The notes under the pieces are model-generated. The model ran no database searches, was not told where the DNA came from, and worked only from the letters and a program-made list of their open reading frames with translations. A stretch of DNA of 64,000 bases. Source: Paracoccus litorisediminis (GTDB lineage: Bacteria; Pseudomonadota; Alphaproteobacteria; Rhodobacterales; Rhodobacteraceae). Of this stretch, positions 27,327 through 35,744 are shown one piece after another; within the stretch, counting starts at the first letter, position 1, and each line of letters opens with the position of its first letter. The stretch covers positions 1 through 64,000 of the forward strand of contig NZ_WMIG01000019.1 in the NCBI RefSeq assembly GCF_009711205.1. The letters are read 5' to 3'. Both the position numbers and the translations under genes were made by a program.

Positions 27327-28022
27327 ATGGCGATCGAACTTTCACTTGTCCACGACTTGCCCCTGTTTCGGCATCTGTCATCCCGGACGCTGGCGCAACT
27401 GCTGACGCGCGCGACATTGGCGCGCGTGCCAAGGGGTAGCGTCATCTTCGAGCAGGGGACCACGGCGACCTCGTTCTACCTGCTGCTGGAAGGTAGGCTG
27501 AAGGTCATACAGGTCACGAAAGACGGCCAGCAAGTGATGGTTCGCGTCGTCCATCCCGGTGACCTTTTCGGCTTCGCGCAGGCATTGGCGCGCCCCGATT
27601 ATCCCGGCACGGCCCGCGCGGCGGTCGATTCCGTCGTGGTCTGCTGGCCGATGTCGGATTGGGACGCGGTGATCGAGACCAACCCGCGCCTTGCGATCAA
27701 TACAGTCCAGACCATCGGTCAGCGCCTTGATGAGGCGCATACCCGCCTGCGCGAGTTGTCCACCCAGCAGGTCGAGCGCCGCGTCGCCCATGCGATCCTG
27801 CGGCTGGCCGAGAAAGCCGGCCGGGTCCAACGGGACTGCGGCATCATGATCGACTTTCCGATCACGCGGCAGGACATCGCCGAGATGACGGGCACGACCC
27901 TGCACACCGTCTCGCGCCTTATGTCGGCATGGGAGGGTCAGGGGCTGGTCAAGGGGGGCCGCCAGAAGCTGACGGTCCTCGACGTCGAAAGGCTCCGTCG
28001 CGTCGCCGACCCGGAAACCTGA
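27327..28022 (+). CDS. Crp/Fnr family transcriptional regulator
   Basis: A 231-residue regulator. The cyclic-nucleotide-type sensor domain (about 10-125) contains FEQGTTATSFYLLLEGRLKV and VVHPGDLFGFAQAL. The dimer helix is followed by a winged helix whose recognition helix is in TRQDIAEMTGTTLHTVSRLM. The N-terminus lacks the Cys cluster of FNR, so no Fe-S cluster is expected. The HTH resembles DNR/NnrR-type denitrification regulators; the signal (possibly NO-heme) is inferred from neighbours. It lies upstream of pseudoazurin in the same direction and may control the FNR-like box between them. Confidence 0.85.
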   Translation: MAIELSLVHDLPLFRHLSSRTLAQLLTRATLARVPRGSVIFEQGTTATSFYLLLEGRLKVIQVTKDGQQVMVRVVHPGDLFGFAQALARPDYPGTARAAVDSVVVCWPMSDWDAVIETNPRLAINTVQTIGQRLDEAHTRLRELSTQQVERRVAHAILRLAEKAGRVQRDCGIMIDFPITRQDIAEMTGTTLHTVSRLMSAWEGQGLVKGGRQKLTVLDVERLRRVADPET

Positions 28023-28039
28023 TTATTTTTCCCGGTTGT

Positions 28040-28053
28040 TTGATCTTGCTCAA
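28040..28053 (+). promoter_or_regulatory. FNR/NNR-like box upstream of pseudoazurin
   Basis: TTGAT-CTTG-CTCAA, one mismatch from the TTGAT/C-N4-A/GTCAA palindrome. A class II position (-41.5) would put transcription start near 28088, leaving a leader of about 38 nt before the pseudoazurin ATG. Confidence 0.7.
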
Positions 28054-28125
28054 ACAAGCCCGCGCGTGAACAGGCTAGGCGAGGGGCGGCGGGGCCGAAG
28101 CGGCCCCTGAATAGGAGAATACATC

Positions 28126-28569
28126 ATGAAACCTCTGTCCCTTCTCGCGCTCGCGCTCGCGCTTCTTGCAGCCGGCCTCGCTTCGACCGCGAACGCCGCC
28201 GAGCATGAGGTTCGCCTGCTCAACAAGGGCAAAGCCGGAGCAATGGTCTTTGAGCCGGGTTACGTCAAAGCCGCGCCGGGCGACGTGATCCATTTCGTTC
28301 CAACCGACAAAAGCCATAATGTCGAGGCGATCAAGGACATGCTTCCCGACGGAGTCGAGGTCTTCAAAAGCAAGATCAACGAGGGCTATGACCTGACGGT
28401 GACCGAGCCGGGTCTTTATGGGGTCAAGTGCACCCCGCATGCCGGCATGGGCATGGTCGCGCTGGTGCAGGTCGGCGACGCGCCGGCCAATCTGGAAGCC
28501 GTCAAGACCGGCAAGCTGCCCAAGAAGGCCCGCGAGCGCATGGATGCCGCATTGGCGCAGGTCCAATAA
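28126..28569 (+). CDS. pazS: Pseudoazurin, periplasmic copper electron carrier
   Basis: A 147-residue protein with a signal peptide (about 1-24, cleaved after TANA). The mature cupredoxin domain opens AEHEVRLLNKGKAGAMVFEP. Type 1 copper ligands are visible as His in DKSHNVEAIKDM, then Cys, His and Met in YGVKCTPHAGMGM. Pseudoazurin delivers electrons to cd1 nitrite reductase and to NosZ in Paracoccus. An FNR-like box at 28040-28053 and a ribosome site (GGAG at 28112-28115) support the start. It is flanked by two Crp/Fnr genes and next to the nor operon. Confidence 0.95.
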   Translation: MKPLSLLALALALLAAGLASTANAAEHEVRLLNKGKAGAMVFEPGYVKAAPGDVIHFVPTDKSHNVEAIKDMLPDGVEVFKSKINEGYDLTVTEPGLYGVKCTPHAGMGMVALVQVGDAPANLEAVKTGKLPKKARERMDAALAQVQ

Positions 28570-28591
28570 GCGATCCGCCAATCCGGCAAAC

Positions 28592-28620
28592 GGCAGGGGC
28601 GGCATGTGCGCCGCCCTGCC
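28592..28620 (+). terminator. Hairpin after pseudoazurin
   Basis: Stem GGCAGGG(G)CGGC / GCCGCCCTGCC with one bulged G and a loop of about 6 nt, 23 bp past the stop. No long T tract follows. Confidence 0.6.
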
Positions 28621-28670
28621 TTGACCCAAGGTCCAGGCCCGGACCCGGAAACCTGAAAGGTCAGTCCTTC

Positions 28671-29387
28671 ATGTCCTCCAGACTTGCCCCTGACCATCGC
28701 AGGATTGCCTGCCAGTCCCGGCTGATCTCGGCCATGCCCGAGGAGTTGCGCGACACGCTTCTGGCATCGGCCCATCTCGCGCATCTGCGGCGCGGCGAGA
28801 CGATCTTCCACCACGGAGACACGGCACATGCGATCCACATCGTCGCCGATGGCTGGGTCAAACTGTATCGCATCGCGCCAAACGGGACCGAGGCGGTGGT
28901 GGGCGTGATGACCCGCGGCCAAAGCTTCGGCGAGCCGATCGCCCTGCGGCGCGGATCCTATCCCGTCACGGCCGAGGCCACCACGGCCTGTCAGGTGATC
29001 GCGATCCCGGCGCAGGCATTTCTGGACATCCTGCACGCCCATCCCGAAATCGCGACCGCGATCCTGTCGGCCACCTTCCTGCACCTTCAGGGGCTGATCG
29101 AGCAGATCGAGCAGCTCAAGGCGCTGTCCGGCGCGCAGCGGGTGGCCGAGTTCCTCCTAGAGCTTTGCCCCGAAGGCGTCGAAAGCGCCACCGTGGTCCT
29201 GCCCTATGACAAGATCCTGATCGCGGGCCGTCTGGGCATGAAGCCAGAAAGCCTCAGCCGCGCCTTTGCCCGCCTGCGCGATCATGGCGTGCGGATCACG
29301 CATTCCAGCGCCGCGATCGCCTCGGTCAGGAACTTGCGCGACATTGCCCATGCCGATGCGGTCGGCGCGCTGAGCCGCGCTATCTGA
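28671..29387 (+). CDS. nnr: Crp/Fnr family regulator, probable NNR
   Basis: A 238-residue regulator. The sensor domain (about 20-135) has LRRGETIFHHGDTAHAIHIV and GVMTRGQSFGEPIALR. The winged helix has LPYDKILIAGRLGMKPESLS. There is no Cys cluster of the FNR type. In Paracoccus denitrificans the NO-responsive activator NNR is encoded next to norF, and this gene occupies that place, tail to tail with norF and overlapping it by 8 bp. I assign NNR on position and family, not on a diagnostic residue. NNR activates nir and nor in response to NO. The ATG at 28671 is the first that gives a normal N-terminus. Confidence 0.75.
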   Translation: MSSRLAPDHRRIACQSRLISAMPEELRDTLLASAHLAHLRRGETIFHHGDTAHAIHIVADGWVKLYRIAPNGTEAVVGVMTRGQSFGEPIALRRGSYPVTAEATTACQVIAIPAQAFLDILHAHPEIATAILSATFLHLQGLIEQIEQLKALSGAQRVAEFLLELCPEGVESATVVLPYDKILIAGRLGMKPESLSRAFARLRDHGVRITHSSAAIASVRNLRDIAHADAVGALSRAI

Positions 29388-29625
29388 TCAGCGCGGCGTT
29401 CAGCCCCCAAAGCAGCCCGAGCCAGATCCCCAAGGGAACCGTCGCCGCAGCCAGCCAGCCCGCGGCCCCTCGCAGATGCAGGAAGCCGCCAAGGATCGCT
29501 CTGGCCTTGAAGAAGGCCAGAGCCAGTAATCCGACCGCGACCGGCCTTCCGTCAAAGGCGGACAGCGCCAGGGTCATGGCGATCAAGGCGATCAGCGTCA
29601 GCCAGTTGCGGGTCAGCCTGTCCAT
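29380..29625 (-). CDS. norF: NorF, small nitric oxide reductase accessory protein
   Basis: An 81-residue membrane protein with three hydrophobic helices (starting MDRLTRNWLTLIALIAMTLA, containing FKARAILGGFLHLR). It resembles subunit IV-like (COX4_pro/DoxB type) small proteins, as NorF does. It is the last gene of norCBQDEF, 3 bp after norE. NorE and NorF are not essential subunits but raise NO reductase activity in Paracoccus. Its 3' end overlaps the convergent nnr gene. Confidence 0.85.
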   Translation of the reverse strand: MDRLTRNWLTLIALIAMTLALSAFDGRPVAVGLLALAFFKARAILGGFLHLRGAAGWLAAATVPLGIWLGLLWGLNAALIR

Positions 29626-29628
29626 GTC

Positions 29629-30165
29629 CTACCCCAGAAGATAGATCGGCGGCAGGATCAACACCCAGACCAGATCGACCATATGCCAGAACATCGCGCC
29701 CGCCTGAACCGGCTCGGGCCGCGCCCGCAACGCGACAAGGCCAAGCACGACCACACCCGCCAGAACATGCGCGGCATGAAAGCCGGTCAGCAGGAAGTAG
29801 AAGGTGAAAAAGGGATGGGTCTCGATGCCGATGCCCGCGCCGATCTCACGGGCATATTCAACCCACTTGACCAGCAGGAAAAGCAGCCCGCCAAGCGCCG
29901 CCAGCGCAAGGCCCAGCCGGGCAGAGCGGCGCTGACCTGCCGCCGAGTCCCGCTCGGCCCGCGCCGCGAACAGACCCGAGGTGACAAGGATCACGGTGTT
30001 CAGCGCCGCCATCCTTCCGTCGAGCAGGTCTTGCGCCGAGGCGAAACCCGAGGCATCGGTAAAGCGCATCGCCATCATCGCGGTGGTCCCGGCGGCAAAG
30101 ATCAGCAGTTCCGAGGCGATCAGAATCCACAGGAGCAACTCGCCGGGCAGGTCGTCGATACGCAT
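29629..30165 (-). CDS. norE: NorE, cytochrome oxidase subunit III-like protein
   Basis: A 178-residue protein with five helices and the subunit III signature: LLWILIASELLIFAAG, THPFFTFYFLLTGFHAAHVL and VDLVWVLILPPIYLL. The ATG at 30165 shares one base with the norD stop (TGATG), so it is coupled to norD. The upstream extension of the frame lies inside norD and is ignored. Role: accessory to NO reductase assembly or activity. Confidence 0.9.
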   Translation of the reverse strand: MRIDDLPGELLLWILIASELLIFAAGTTAMMAMRFTDASGFASAQDLLDGRMAALNTVILVTSGLFAARAERDSAAGQRRSARLGLALAALGGLLFLLVKWVEYAREIGAGIGIETHPFFTFYFLLTGFHAAHVLAGVVVLGLVALRARPEPVQAGAMFWHMVDLVWVLILPPIYLLG

Positions 30166-32087
30166 CACAGCACCAGCTGTCGATAGATCTCGGGCAAGGC
30201 CGAGATCAGCCTGTCGGGATCGCGGATGACCGAAAAGCCGCCCTGCCCGAAGATGCGCGGAAACCACGCCTGCGCGTCGCGGTCGATGGTGATGCCATAG
30301 ACGGAATGGCCCGCGCGACGCGCCTCGCGCACGGCCTTGGCGCTGTCCTCGATGCCGTGGCGGCCCTCGTAATGGTCCAGATCATTGGGCTTGCCATCGG
30401 TGATGACGATCAGCAAGCGCCGCGAACGCGCCTGTTTCGCCAATCCGGCCGAGGCATGGCGGATCGCCGCGCCAAGCCGGGTGTAGAAACCGGGTTGCAA
30501 GGCATGGATGCGCGCCTCGATCCCCGATCCCATCGGCTCGTCGAAGCTTTTGCAATCATGCAGCCAGACCCGGTCCCGCTTGAGCGAGGAGAACCCCTGA
30601 ATGGCGAAGCGGTCGCCACAGGCATCCAAGCCCCAAGCCAGCGCGGTCAGCGCCTCGCGCTCGATCTCGATCACCGGGCGACCCGTCACCGCGCTTTCCG
30701 TCGAGCGCGAGACATCCAGCAGGATCGAGACCGCAAGGTCGCGGTTCTCGGGTCGTGCCTGCTGCCAGATCCGGTCCGAGCCGCGCCCGGTCGCGCGCAG
30801 ATCGGCGCGCGAGCGCAGTGCGGCGTCGAGATCGACCTCGTCCCCATCAGGCTGGGCGCGCCGGATCTGGCGGGCGGGGCGCAATGCCTCGAACTGGCGG
30901 CGCACGGCCTCGATCCGGCGACGGCTGGCGGGGTCGGAAATGCCCTGAAACAGTGGGTCCGGCGTGACCGGCGCGGCTAGAACGCGGCAATGGTCGGGCA
31001 GCCAGACCCCGCCCCGCGCGTCCCATTCTGGATAGGTAAAGATCCCCGCCAGCCGCTCGCGGTCCACATCCTCGGGCGCAAGGTCCAGATGCAGTTTCAG
31101 CTTGGTCGCCGGGGCCTTGGAAAGGTGGCCGAGGACCAGTTCGTCATGGTCCTCGGCGGCTTTCTTGGCATTGTCCAGATCGTCATCCTCGACGCGGCGG
31201 TTGATGTTCATGAACTCAGCCCATGAAAGCATGGCCTCGAACTTGTAAAGGATGATGCTATCCTTGCGCCCGGCCTGATCGGCGGCCATCCGGCGGGCTT
31301 TGCGCGCGGTGCTGTCGCCCGCCTCCTCGGGCGTGCCGGTCGAGGGAAGGCTGGCCACCTCGGTCGGCGCGGAACTGGCCGCCACCCGCAGATCCGGCCA
31401 AAGCGGCACGGGCAGCATGGGCCGGTATCCTTTGGGGGCGCGCCAATGGGCGGGCGGATCGGCAAAGCCCGCCAGCAGCCCCGCATTGGGCATCGCGGGA
31501 TCGTCAAGCAGGTGACGCACAAGCCGCTCGATTTGGGCCTCGGTTCCTTTCAGGCGGGGGCGGTCGCGTTCGGCAAGATGCGCCGCGCAAAGCCTGTGCC
31601 ACATCGGGCGCAGACCGGGCGCGGCGTCCAGCGTCGCTTTGGTCATGGCAAGCCCCACGCGGATCGCGGCCAGATCGGCGCGCAGGGGATCGGCCTCGAT
31701 TGGCTGCGGCGCCGCATGGGCCGCCGATGCAGCAAGCCACAGGTAAAGCGCCTCATTGTCGTCGCGCCGGGGAAACATCGCCAGCTCGGCGGGCAGGCGC
31801 AGGGCCATGCCGTCGAAACTGGCGCACGGCAGGGTGTCGGCGTGAACGGCAAGCCTCCTGCGCCACGAGACGCGATGGCGACCGGCCTCATCCGCCACGG
31901 GTTTCAGCTCGATATCGGGCGCACCGCCAAGGCCGCGAAACAGCACCGCGATCCGGCCCCGCATCTCGTCGCAGCGAATGGCGGCATCGGGATAGCGGCG
32001 CGGCGGGTCCATGCGCGAGGCAAGCATGTGCCACAGCTTGCCAACGGTTTCCTCGGGCTCCCAAGGGGCGATCTCGATATGGCCCAT
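30165..32087 (-). CDS. norD: NorD, VWA-domain NO reductase activation protein
   Basis: A 640-residue soluble protein. The long N-terminal part is typical of NorD, and the C-terminal von Willebrand A domain (about 440-635) carries a MIDAS motif (ILLDVSRSTES, then ITDGKPNDLDHYEGRHG). NorD works with the AAA+ protein NorQ to insert the non-heme iron or otherwise activate NorCB. The start at 32087 (MGHIEIAPWEPEETVGK) lies 14 bp after the norQ stop. Confidence 0.92.
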   Translation of the reverse strand: MGHIEIAPWEPEETVGKLWHMLASRMDPPRRYPDAAIRCDEMRGRIAVLFRGLGGAPDIELKPVADEAGRHRVSWRRRLAVHADTLPCASFDGMALRLPAELAMFPRRDDNEALYLWLAASAAHAAPQPIEADPLRADLAAIRVGLAMTKATLDAAPGLRPMWHRLCAAHLAERDRPRLKGTEAQIERLVRHLLDDPAMPNAGLLAGFADPPAHWRAPKGYRPMLPVPLWPDLRVAASSAPTEVASLPSTGTPEEAGDSTARKARRMAADQAGRKDSIILYKFEAMLSWAEFMNINRRVEDDDLDNAKKAAEDHDELVLGHLSKAPATKLKLHLDLAPEDVDRERLAGIFTYPEWDARGGVWLPDHCRVLAAPVTPDPLFQGISDPASRRRIEAVRRQFEALRPARQIRRAQPDGDEVDLDAALRSRADLRATGRGSDRIWQQARPENRDLAVSILLDVSRSTESAVTGRPVIEIEREALTALAWGLDACGDRFAIQGFSSLKRDRVWLHDCKSFDEPMGSGIEARIHALQPGFYTRLGAAIRHASAGLAKQARSRRLLIVITDGKPNDLDHYEGRHGIEDSAKAVREARRAGHSVYGITIDRDAQAWFPRIFGQGGFSVIRDPDRLISALPEIYRQLVL

Positions 32088-32101
32088 GCTTGTTCCCTGC
32101 C

Positions 32102-32905
32102 CTAGCCCGTCACCGCGACGACGACATCCATCAGGCCCTTACGGATTTCCGGGTCGTCGGTCAGCGGCTCGATCATCGCGGCGCGGATGGCGCGGTGGAA
32201 ATCCATGCCATTCGCGATCAGCGTCGCGGCATAGACCACAAGGCGGGTCGAGACCCCCTCTTCCAGATCCTGCCCCTTGAGCGCGCGCAGCTTGCCCCCC
32301 AGCCGCACCAGCAGCGCGGCTTGTTCCGGCCCAAGGCCGCTTTCCTGCGCGACCACCGGGATTTCCTGCGCGGGCTTGGGAAAGGTGAACTCGACCGACA
32401 GGAAACGCTGCCGGGTCGAGGGTTTCAGCGTTTTCAGGATGTTCTGATAGCCGGGGTTATAGCTCGCGACCAGCATGAAGCCGGGGGCGGCCTGCAATTC
32501 CTCGCCGGTGCGGTCGATCGGCAACATGCGGCGATCATCGGTCAGCGGGTGCAGAACCACGGCCACGTCCTTGCGGGCCTCGACCACCTCATCGAGATAG
32601 CAGATCGCGCCCTCGCGCACGGCGCGGGTCAGCGGCCCGTCCATCCAGACCGTCTCGCCGCCTTTCAAAAGGTAACGCCCGATCAGATCCGCGGCTGACA
32701 GATCGTCATGGCAGGCCACGGTGTAAAGCGGGCGGTTAAGCCGGGCCGCCATATGCGCCACGAAACGGGTCTTGCCGCAGCCGGTCGGTCCTTTCAGCAG
32801 CAAGGGCAGGTTGGCGTGATAGGCCGCCGCAAAGACCTGGCATTCATCGCCTTGTGCCAGATAGTAGGGGGCTTGCGCCCCCTGCGTTGGGAACCGTCCG
32901 TCCAT
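32102..32905 (-). CDS. norQ: NorQ, MoxR-type AAA+ ATPase
   Basis: A 267-residue AAA+ protein. Walker A is LLLKGPTGCGKTRFVAHMAA, Walker B ICYLDEVVEAR, sensor I region MLVASYNPGYQNI, with an Arg in RQRFL. The CbbQ/NirQ/NorQ group are activating ATPases that act with VWA partners such as NorD. The ATG at 32905 (MDGRFPTQGAQ) lies 4 bp after norB; a six-codon upstream ATG is less likely. Confidence 0.95.
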   Translation of the reverse strand: MDGRFPTQGAQAPYYLAQGDECQVFAAAYHANLPLLLKGPTGCGKTRFVAHMAARLNRPLYTVACHDDLSAADLIGRYLLKGGETVWMDGPLTRAVREGAICYLDEVVEARKDVAVVLHPLTDDRRMLPIDRTGEELQAAPGFMLVASYNPGYQNILKTLKPSTRQRFLSVEFTFPKPAQEIPVVAQESGLGPEQAALLVRLGGKLRALKGQDLEEGVSTRLVVYAATLIANGMDFHRAIRAAMIEPLTDDPEIRKGLMDVVVAVTG

Positions 32906-32909
32906 GGCA

Positions 32910-34280
32910 TTACTCCGCTGCATGTTGGATGACGGGGCCGGGTTCGATGACCTCGCGGCGCGGGAAAAGCATGGCGTAGATCAGAAGATAGGCGCCGATC
33001 ACGACCGCTGCGCCTGCACCGAAGCGCATCCAGTAGAACAGCACGATCTGGTCCTGCACCTCCATGTAATATTGGCCAAGGACGCGTTGCAGATGGGTCT
33101 GGATCGTGCCGGCGAAGGTCAGCACGAAAGTCATGAACAGCATGCCCCCCGACATCAGCCAGAAGGCAGCCATGTTCAGCACCTGATTATAGGGATCGCG
33201 CTTGCGAAGCATCGGCAGGGCATAGGTGAACAGCGCAAGGTTGAGACAGACATAGGCGCCATAGAAGGCCAGGTGGCCATGCGCGGCGGTGACCTGCGTG
33301 CCGTGGGTATAGTAGTTCACCCCATGCAACGTATGCAGGAAGCCCCAGACGCCCGCGCCGAAAAAGGCCAGAACCGAGCAGCCCAGCGACCACAGCAGCG
33401 CGGCCTTGTTCGGGTGGTCGCGCCGCCCCTTCCAGACCATGACGAAGGCAAAGGCCATCATCGCGAAGAAGGGCACGATCTCGAAGCTTGAAAAGATCGA
33501 TCCGATCCATTGCCAATAGCCGGGCAGGCCGATCCAGTAGTAATGGTGTCCAGTGCCAAGGATCCCCGAGAAAAGCGCCGTGGCGACGATGACGTAAAGC
33601 CATTTCTCGACGACTTCCCGATCAACCCCGGTCAGCTTCAGCATCAGGAAGCCAAGGATCGAGGCCATGATCAGCTCCCACACGCCTTCGACCCAAAGAT
33701 GGACGACGTTCCACCAATATTGCTTATCGAGCGCAAGGTTCTCGGGGTTGTAGAACGAGAACAGGAACAACAGTGCCAGCCCCCAAAGCCCCATCAGCAG
33801 GATCGACGAGATCACCGTCTTGCGCCCCTTGGCGACGGTCAGCGTCACATTCCACAGGAAGATCAGCGCCGCGACGACGATGCCGATCTTGACCCATGTG
33901 GGTTGCTCAAGGAATTCGCGGCCCTGACGGCCCAGCAGGTAATTGCCCTCGAACAGGTTGAACAGATAGGTCACGACGACCCCCGCCGTGCCAAGGACGA
34001 GGATGGCGAGTTGCAGATAGGCCGCCTTGACCGAGTGGATCTCGCGTTCGGCCTCTTCGGGGATCAGGAAATAGGCGGCGCCGAAAAAGCCGGTCAGCAG
34101 CCAGACGATCAGCGAGTTGGTATGCAGCATCCGCCCGACCGAGAAGGGCAGGATTTCCGAGAGGAAATTCGGCTGGACATAGATATAGCCGATGACCAGC
34201 CCCATCGTGACCTGCACCGCGAACAGGGCCAAAGCCACATAGATATAGGCCAGCGCAATTCTTTGAGATTGATATTTCAT
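32910..34280 (-). CDS. norB: NorB, nitric oxide reductase cytochrome b subunit
   Basis: A 456-residue, 12-helix heme-copper oxidase relative. Visible ligands and motifs are the His in GRMLHTNSLIVW, WWNVVHLWVEGVWE (His and Glu of the FeB site), GTGHHYYWIGLPGYWQWIGS, and THGTQVTAAHGHLAFYGAYV for heme ligands. It binds heme b, heme b3 and non-heme iron and reduces 2 NO to N2O in the cytoplasmic membrane, with electrons from NorC. The length matches c-type NOR, not the fused quinol type. It lies 22 bp after norC. Confidence 0.97.
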   Translation of the reverse strand: MKYQSQRIALAYIYVALALFAVQVTMGLVIGYIYVQPNFLSEILPFSVGRMLHTNSLIVWLLTGFFGAAYFLIPEEAEREIHSVKAAYLQLAILVLGTAGVVVTYLFNLFEGNYLLGRQGREFLEQPTWVKIGIVVAALIFLWNVTLTVAKGRKTVISSILLMGLWGLALLFLFSFYNPENLALDKQYWWNVVHLWVEGVWELIMASILGFLMLKLTGVDREVVEKWLYVIVATALFSGILGTGHHYYWIGLPGYWQWIGSIFSSFEIVPFFAMMAFAFVMVWKGRRDHPNKAALLWSLGCSVLAFFGAGVWGFLHTLHGVNYYTHGTQVTAAHGHLAFYGAYVCLNLALFTYALPMLRKRDPYNQVLNMAAFWLMSGGMLFMTFVLTFAGTIQTHLQRVLGQYYMEVQDQIVLFYWMRFGAGAAVVIGAYLLIYAMLFPRREVIEPGPVIQHAAE

Positions 34281-34302
34281 GATTTTCTCCTAACCCCGCT
34301 GA

Positions 34303-34755
34303 TCAGCCCGCGTCATTCGGCGGCCAGTTCTGCGTGTCGATCCGATCGGTCCACAGCAGGAAATCGCTCAGCGCCCGCATGTCTTCGTCGCTCAGATGGA
34401 ATTGCGGCATCTGGCGGCGGCCCTCGATGCCGGTGGGCTGGGCCTCCATCCAGCCCTTGAGCGTGTCAAAGGCCGCGTCGGGATCGTCCTGCATGCCCCA
34501 GCGGGTCATCACATTGCCAAGCTCGGGGGCGAAATAGGCCCCTTCGCCTAGGATCGAGTGGCAGTTCACGCAGGACTTGGCCTCCCAGACATGCTTGCCA
34601 CGCACGACGCTGTCGGTCAGACCGGCCTGATCGGTCGAGACGTTGACGACATACCAATGCCCATGTGCGAACAGGCCGATGAAGATGAGGATGAAGAACA
34701 AAGACCCGCCATAGAAAATGTTCCGGGCCATGCTCTTTGTCAGAACTTCGCGCAT
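34303..34755 (-). CDS. norC: NorC, nitric oxide reductase cytochrome c subunit
   Basis: A 150-residue membrane-anchored cytochrome c. A single N-terminal helix (YGGSLFFILIFIGLFAHG) is followed by a periplasmic domain with one heme c site (SCVNCHSILGEGAYFAPELG) and a Met ligand (RRQMPQFHLSDED). It passes electrons from cytochrome c or pseudoazurin to NorB. First gene of norCBQDEF, with an NNR box at 34818-34831. A second in-frame ATG (MARNIFYGG) eight codons in could be the true start. Confidence 0.97.
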   Translation of the reverse strand: MREVLTKSMARNIFYGGSLFFILIFIGLFAHGHWYVVNVSTDQAGLTDSVVRGKHVWEAKSCVNCHSILGEGAYFAPELGNVMTRWGMQDDPDAAFDTLKGWMEAQPTGIEGRRQMPQFHLSDEDMRALSDFLLWTDRIDTQNWPPNDAG

Positions 34756-34817
34756 GGCGAGCGCCTTTCGAAGCTGTTGCCGATGCCCCGATCATGCCTT
34801 CGTGAACCGTTCTCGCC

Positions 34818-34831
34818 TTAACATCGGTCAA
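34818..34831. promoter_or_regulatory. NNR/FNR box shared by norC and the divergent gene
   Basis: TTAAC-ATCG-GTCAA. This half-site pair is the kind found at the Paracoccus nor promoter. At -41.5 the predicted start for norC is near 34783 (leader 28 nt), and for the divergent gene near 34866 (leader 19 nt, containing AAGGAGG). Both fit, so one site may serve both. Confidence 0.8.
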
Positions 34832-34884
34832 GGACGAAAAAAGAATCTGATGCGATGCATGTTTTCATCGGCAAGGAGGCGAAA

Positions 34885-35106
34885 ATGACCGAAGGCTGGC
34901 TCGTCTGGAAACTTGCATTGCTGCTTTACGTCTTTGCGGCAGGGGCGGTCGCGATCAACCTGTTCCTGCTGGGCCTGCTGCTGCAAAGCATTGGCCTGTC
35001 TGCGATTTCGCCCGTGACGGCCGTTCTGGCCGCGCTGCCGCTGGGGATCCCCGCGGCATGGGCGGCGGGGCGATGGGTTCGCCGTCTGCTGGATGAGGCA
35101 GCCTGA
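34885..35106 (+). CDS. Small two-helix membrane protein divergent from norC
   Basis: A 73-residue protein (MTEGWLVWKLALLLYVFAAG) with two hydrophobic helices (about 8-38 and 43-63) and a basic end. AAGGAGG precedes the ATG at the right distance. I do not recognise a family. It is transcribed away from norC from the same NNR box, so it is probably co-induced by NO under denitrifying conditions. A role in nitric oxide or nrd functions is inference only. The nrdG gene ends convergently 12 bp downstream. Confidence 0.7.
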   Translation: MTEGWLVWKLALLLYVFAAGAVAINLFLLGLLLQSIGLSAISPVTAVLAALPLGIPAAWAAGRWVRRLLDEAA

Positions 35107-35117
35107 CCCAAAGACGA

Positions 35118-35744
35118 TCAGCCCGTCGGGCGTATGCCTATGTTACGATAGGCTTGAAGGCGGTGGCCGTCCAAGCCAAGCCGCGTCAGATCCGCCCGCA
35201 ACCGCGTCATTGCCGCATCGTCGAAAACCTGCGGATCGAGTGTCGTACGGGTTTCAAATGCGACGCCGCTTTCCCGCAGCAACCGCAGGCTTTCATGGGC
35301 GCGGATGGCGCTGCCGGGAACGCCGGTCACACGGGCGTAATCCTGCGCGCCCGCCTTGATGTCGAAGCCGACCCAATCCAGCAGCGGCAGCACCTCGGCC
35401 ATGCGGGCGGGATAGGCCCCGCCCGTATGAAGTCCCACGTGGTAACCCAAGGCGCGGACCTCGCGCATGGCGCAGGGCAATCCGCGCTGCAAAAGCGGCT
35501 CGCCGCCGGAAAAGACGACCCCATCAAGCAATCCCCGCCGCGTTTCCAGAAAGCGCAGGATCGCCTGCCAGTCATATGCGATGCCCCCGTCGCGGGGTAT
35601 CAAGTCGGGATTATGACAATAGCCACAATCCCAAGGGCAACCCTGACAAAACACCGTCGCCACGATCTGATCCGGCCGATCGGTGAACGAGACCGGCGCA
35701 AAGCCGCCGACCCGGATATGCGGGTTGCTGTCAAAGCGCGGCAC
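35118..35744 (-). CDS. nrdG: NrdG-type radical SAM activase
   Basis: A 208-residue radical SAM protein. CQGCPWDCGYCHNP carries the CX3CX2C cluster motif, and VVFSGGEPLLQ is the GGE motif. It matches anaerobic ribonucleotide reductase activating proteins, which place the glycyl radical. I chose a GTG at 35744 (VPRFDSNPHIRVGGFAP): GAGGAAA precedes it, and upstream residues belong to the overlapping small ORF. It overlaps the glycyl-radical peptide gene by 14 bp, so it is coupled to it. Its direct target should be Gly30 of that peptide. Confidence 0.9.
   Translation of the reverse strand: MPRFDSNPHIRVGGFAPVSFTDRPDQIVATVFCQGCPWDCGYCHNPDLIPRDGGIAYDWQAILRFLETRRGLLDGVVFSGGEPLLQRGLPCAMREVRALGYHVGLHTGGAYPARMAEVLPLLDWVGFDIKAGAQDYARVTGVPGSAIRAHESLRLLRESGVAFETRTTLDPQVFDDAAMTRLRADLTRLGLDGHRLQAYRNIGIRPTG

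Noticed and set aside
28620..28640. TTGACCCAAGG upstream of nnr as an FNR box
   Set aside because: The second half-site (GGTCC) does not match GTCAA or ATCAA.
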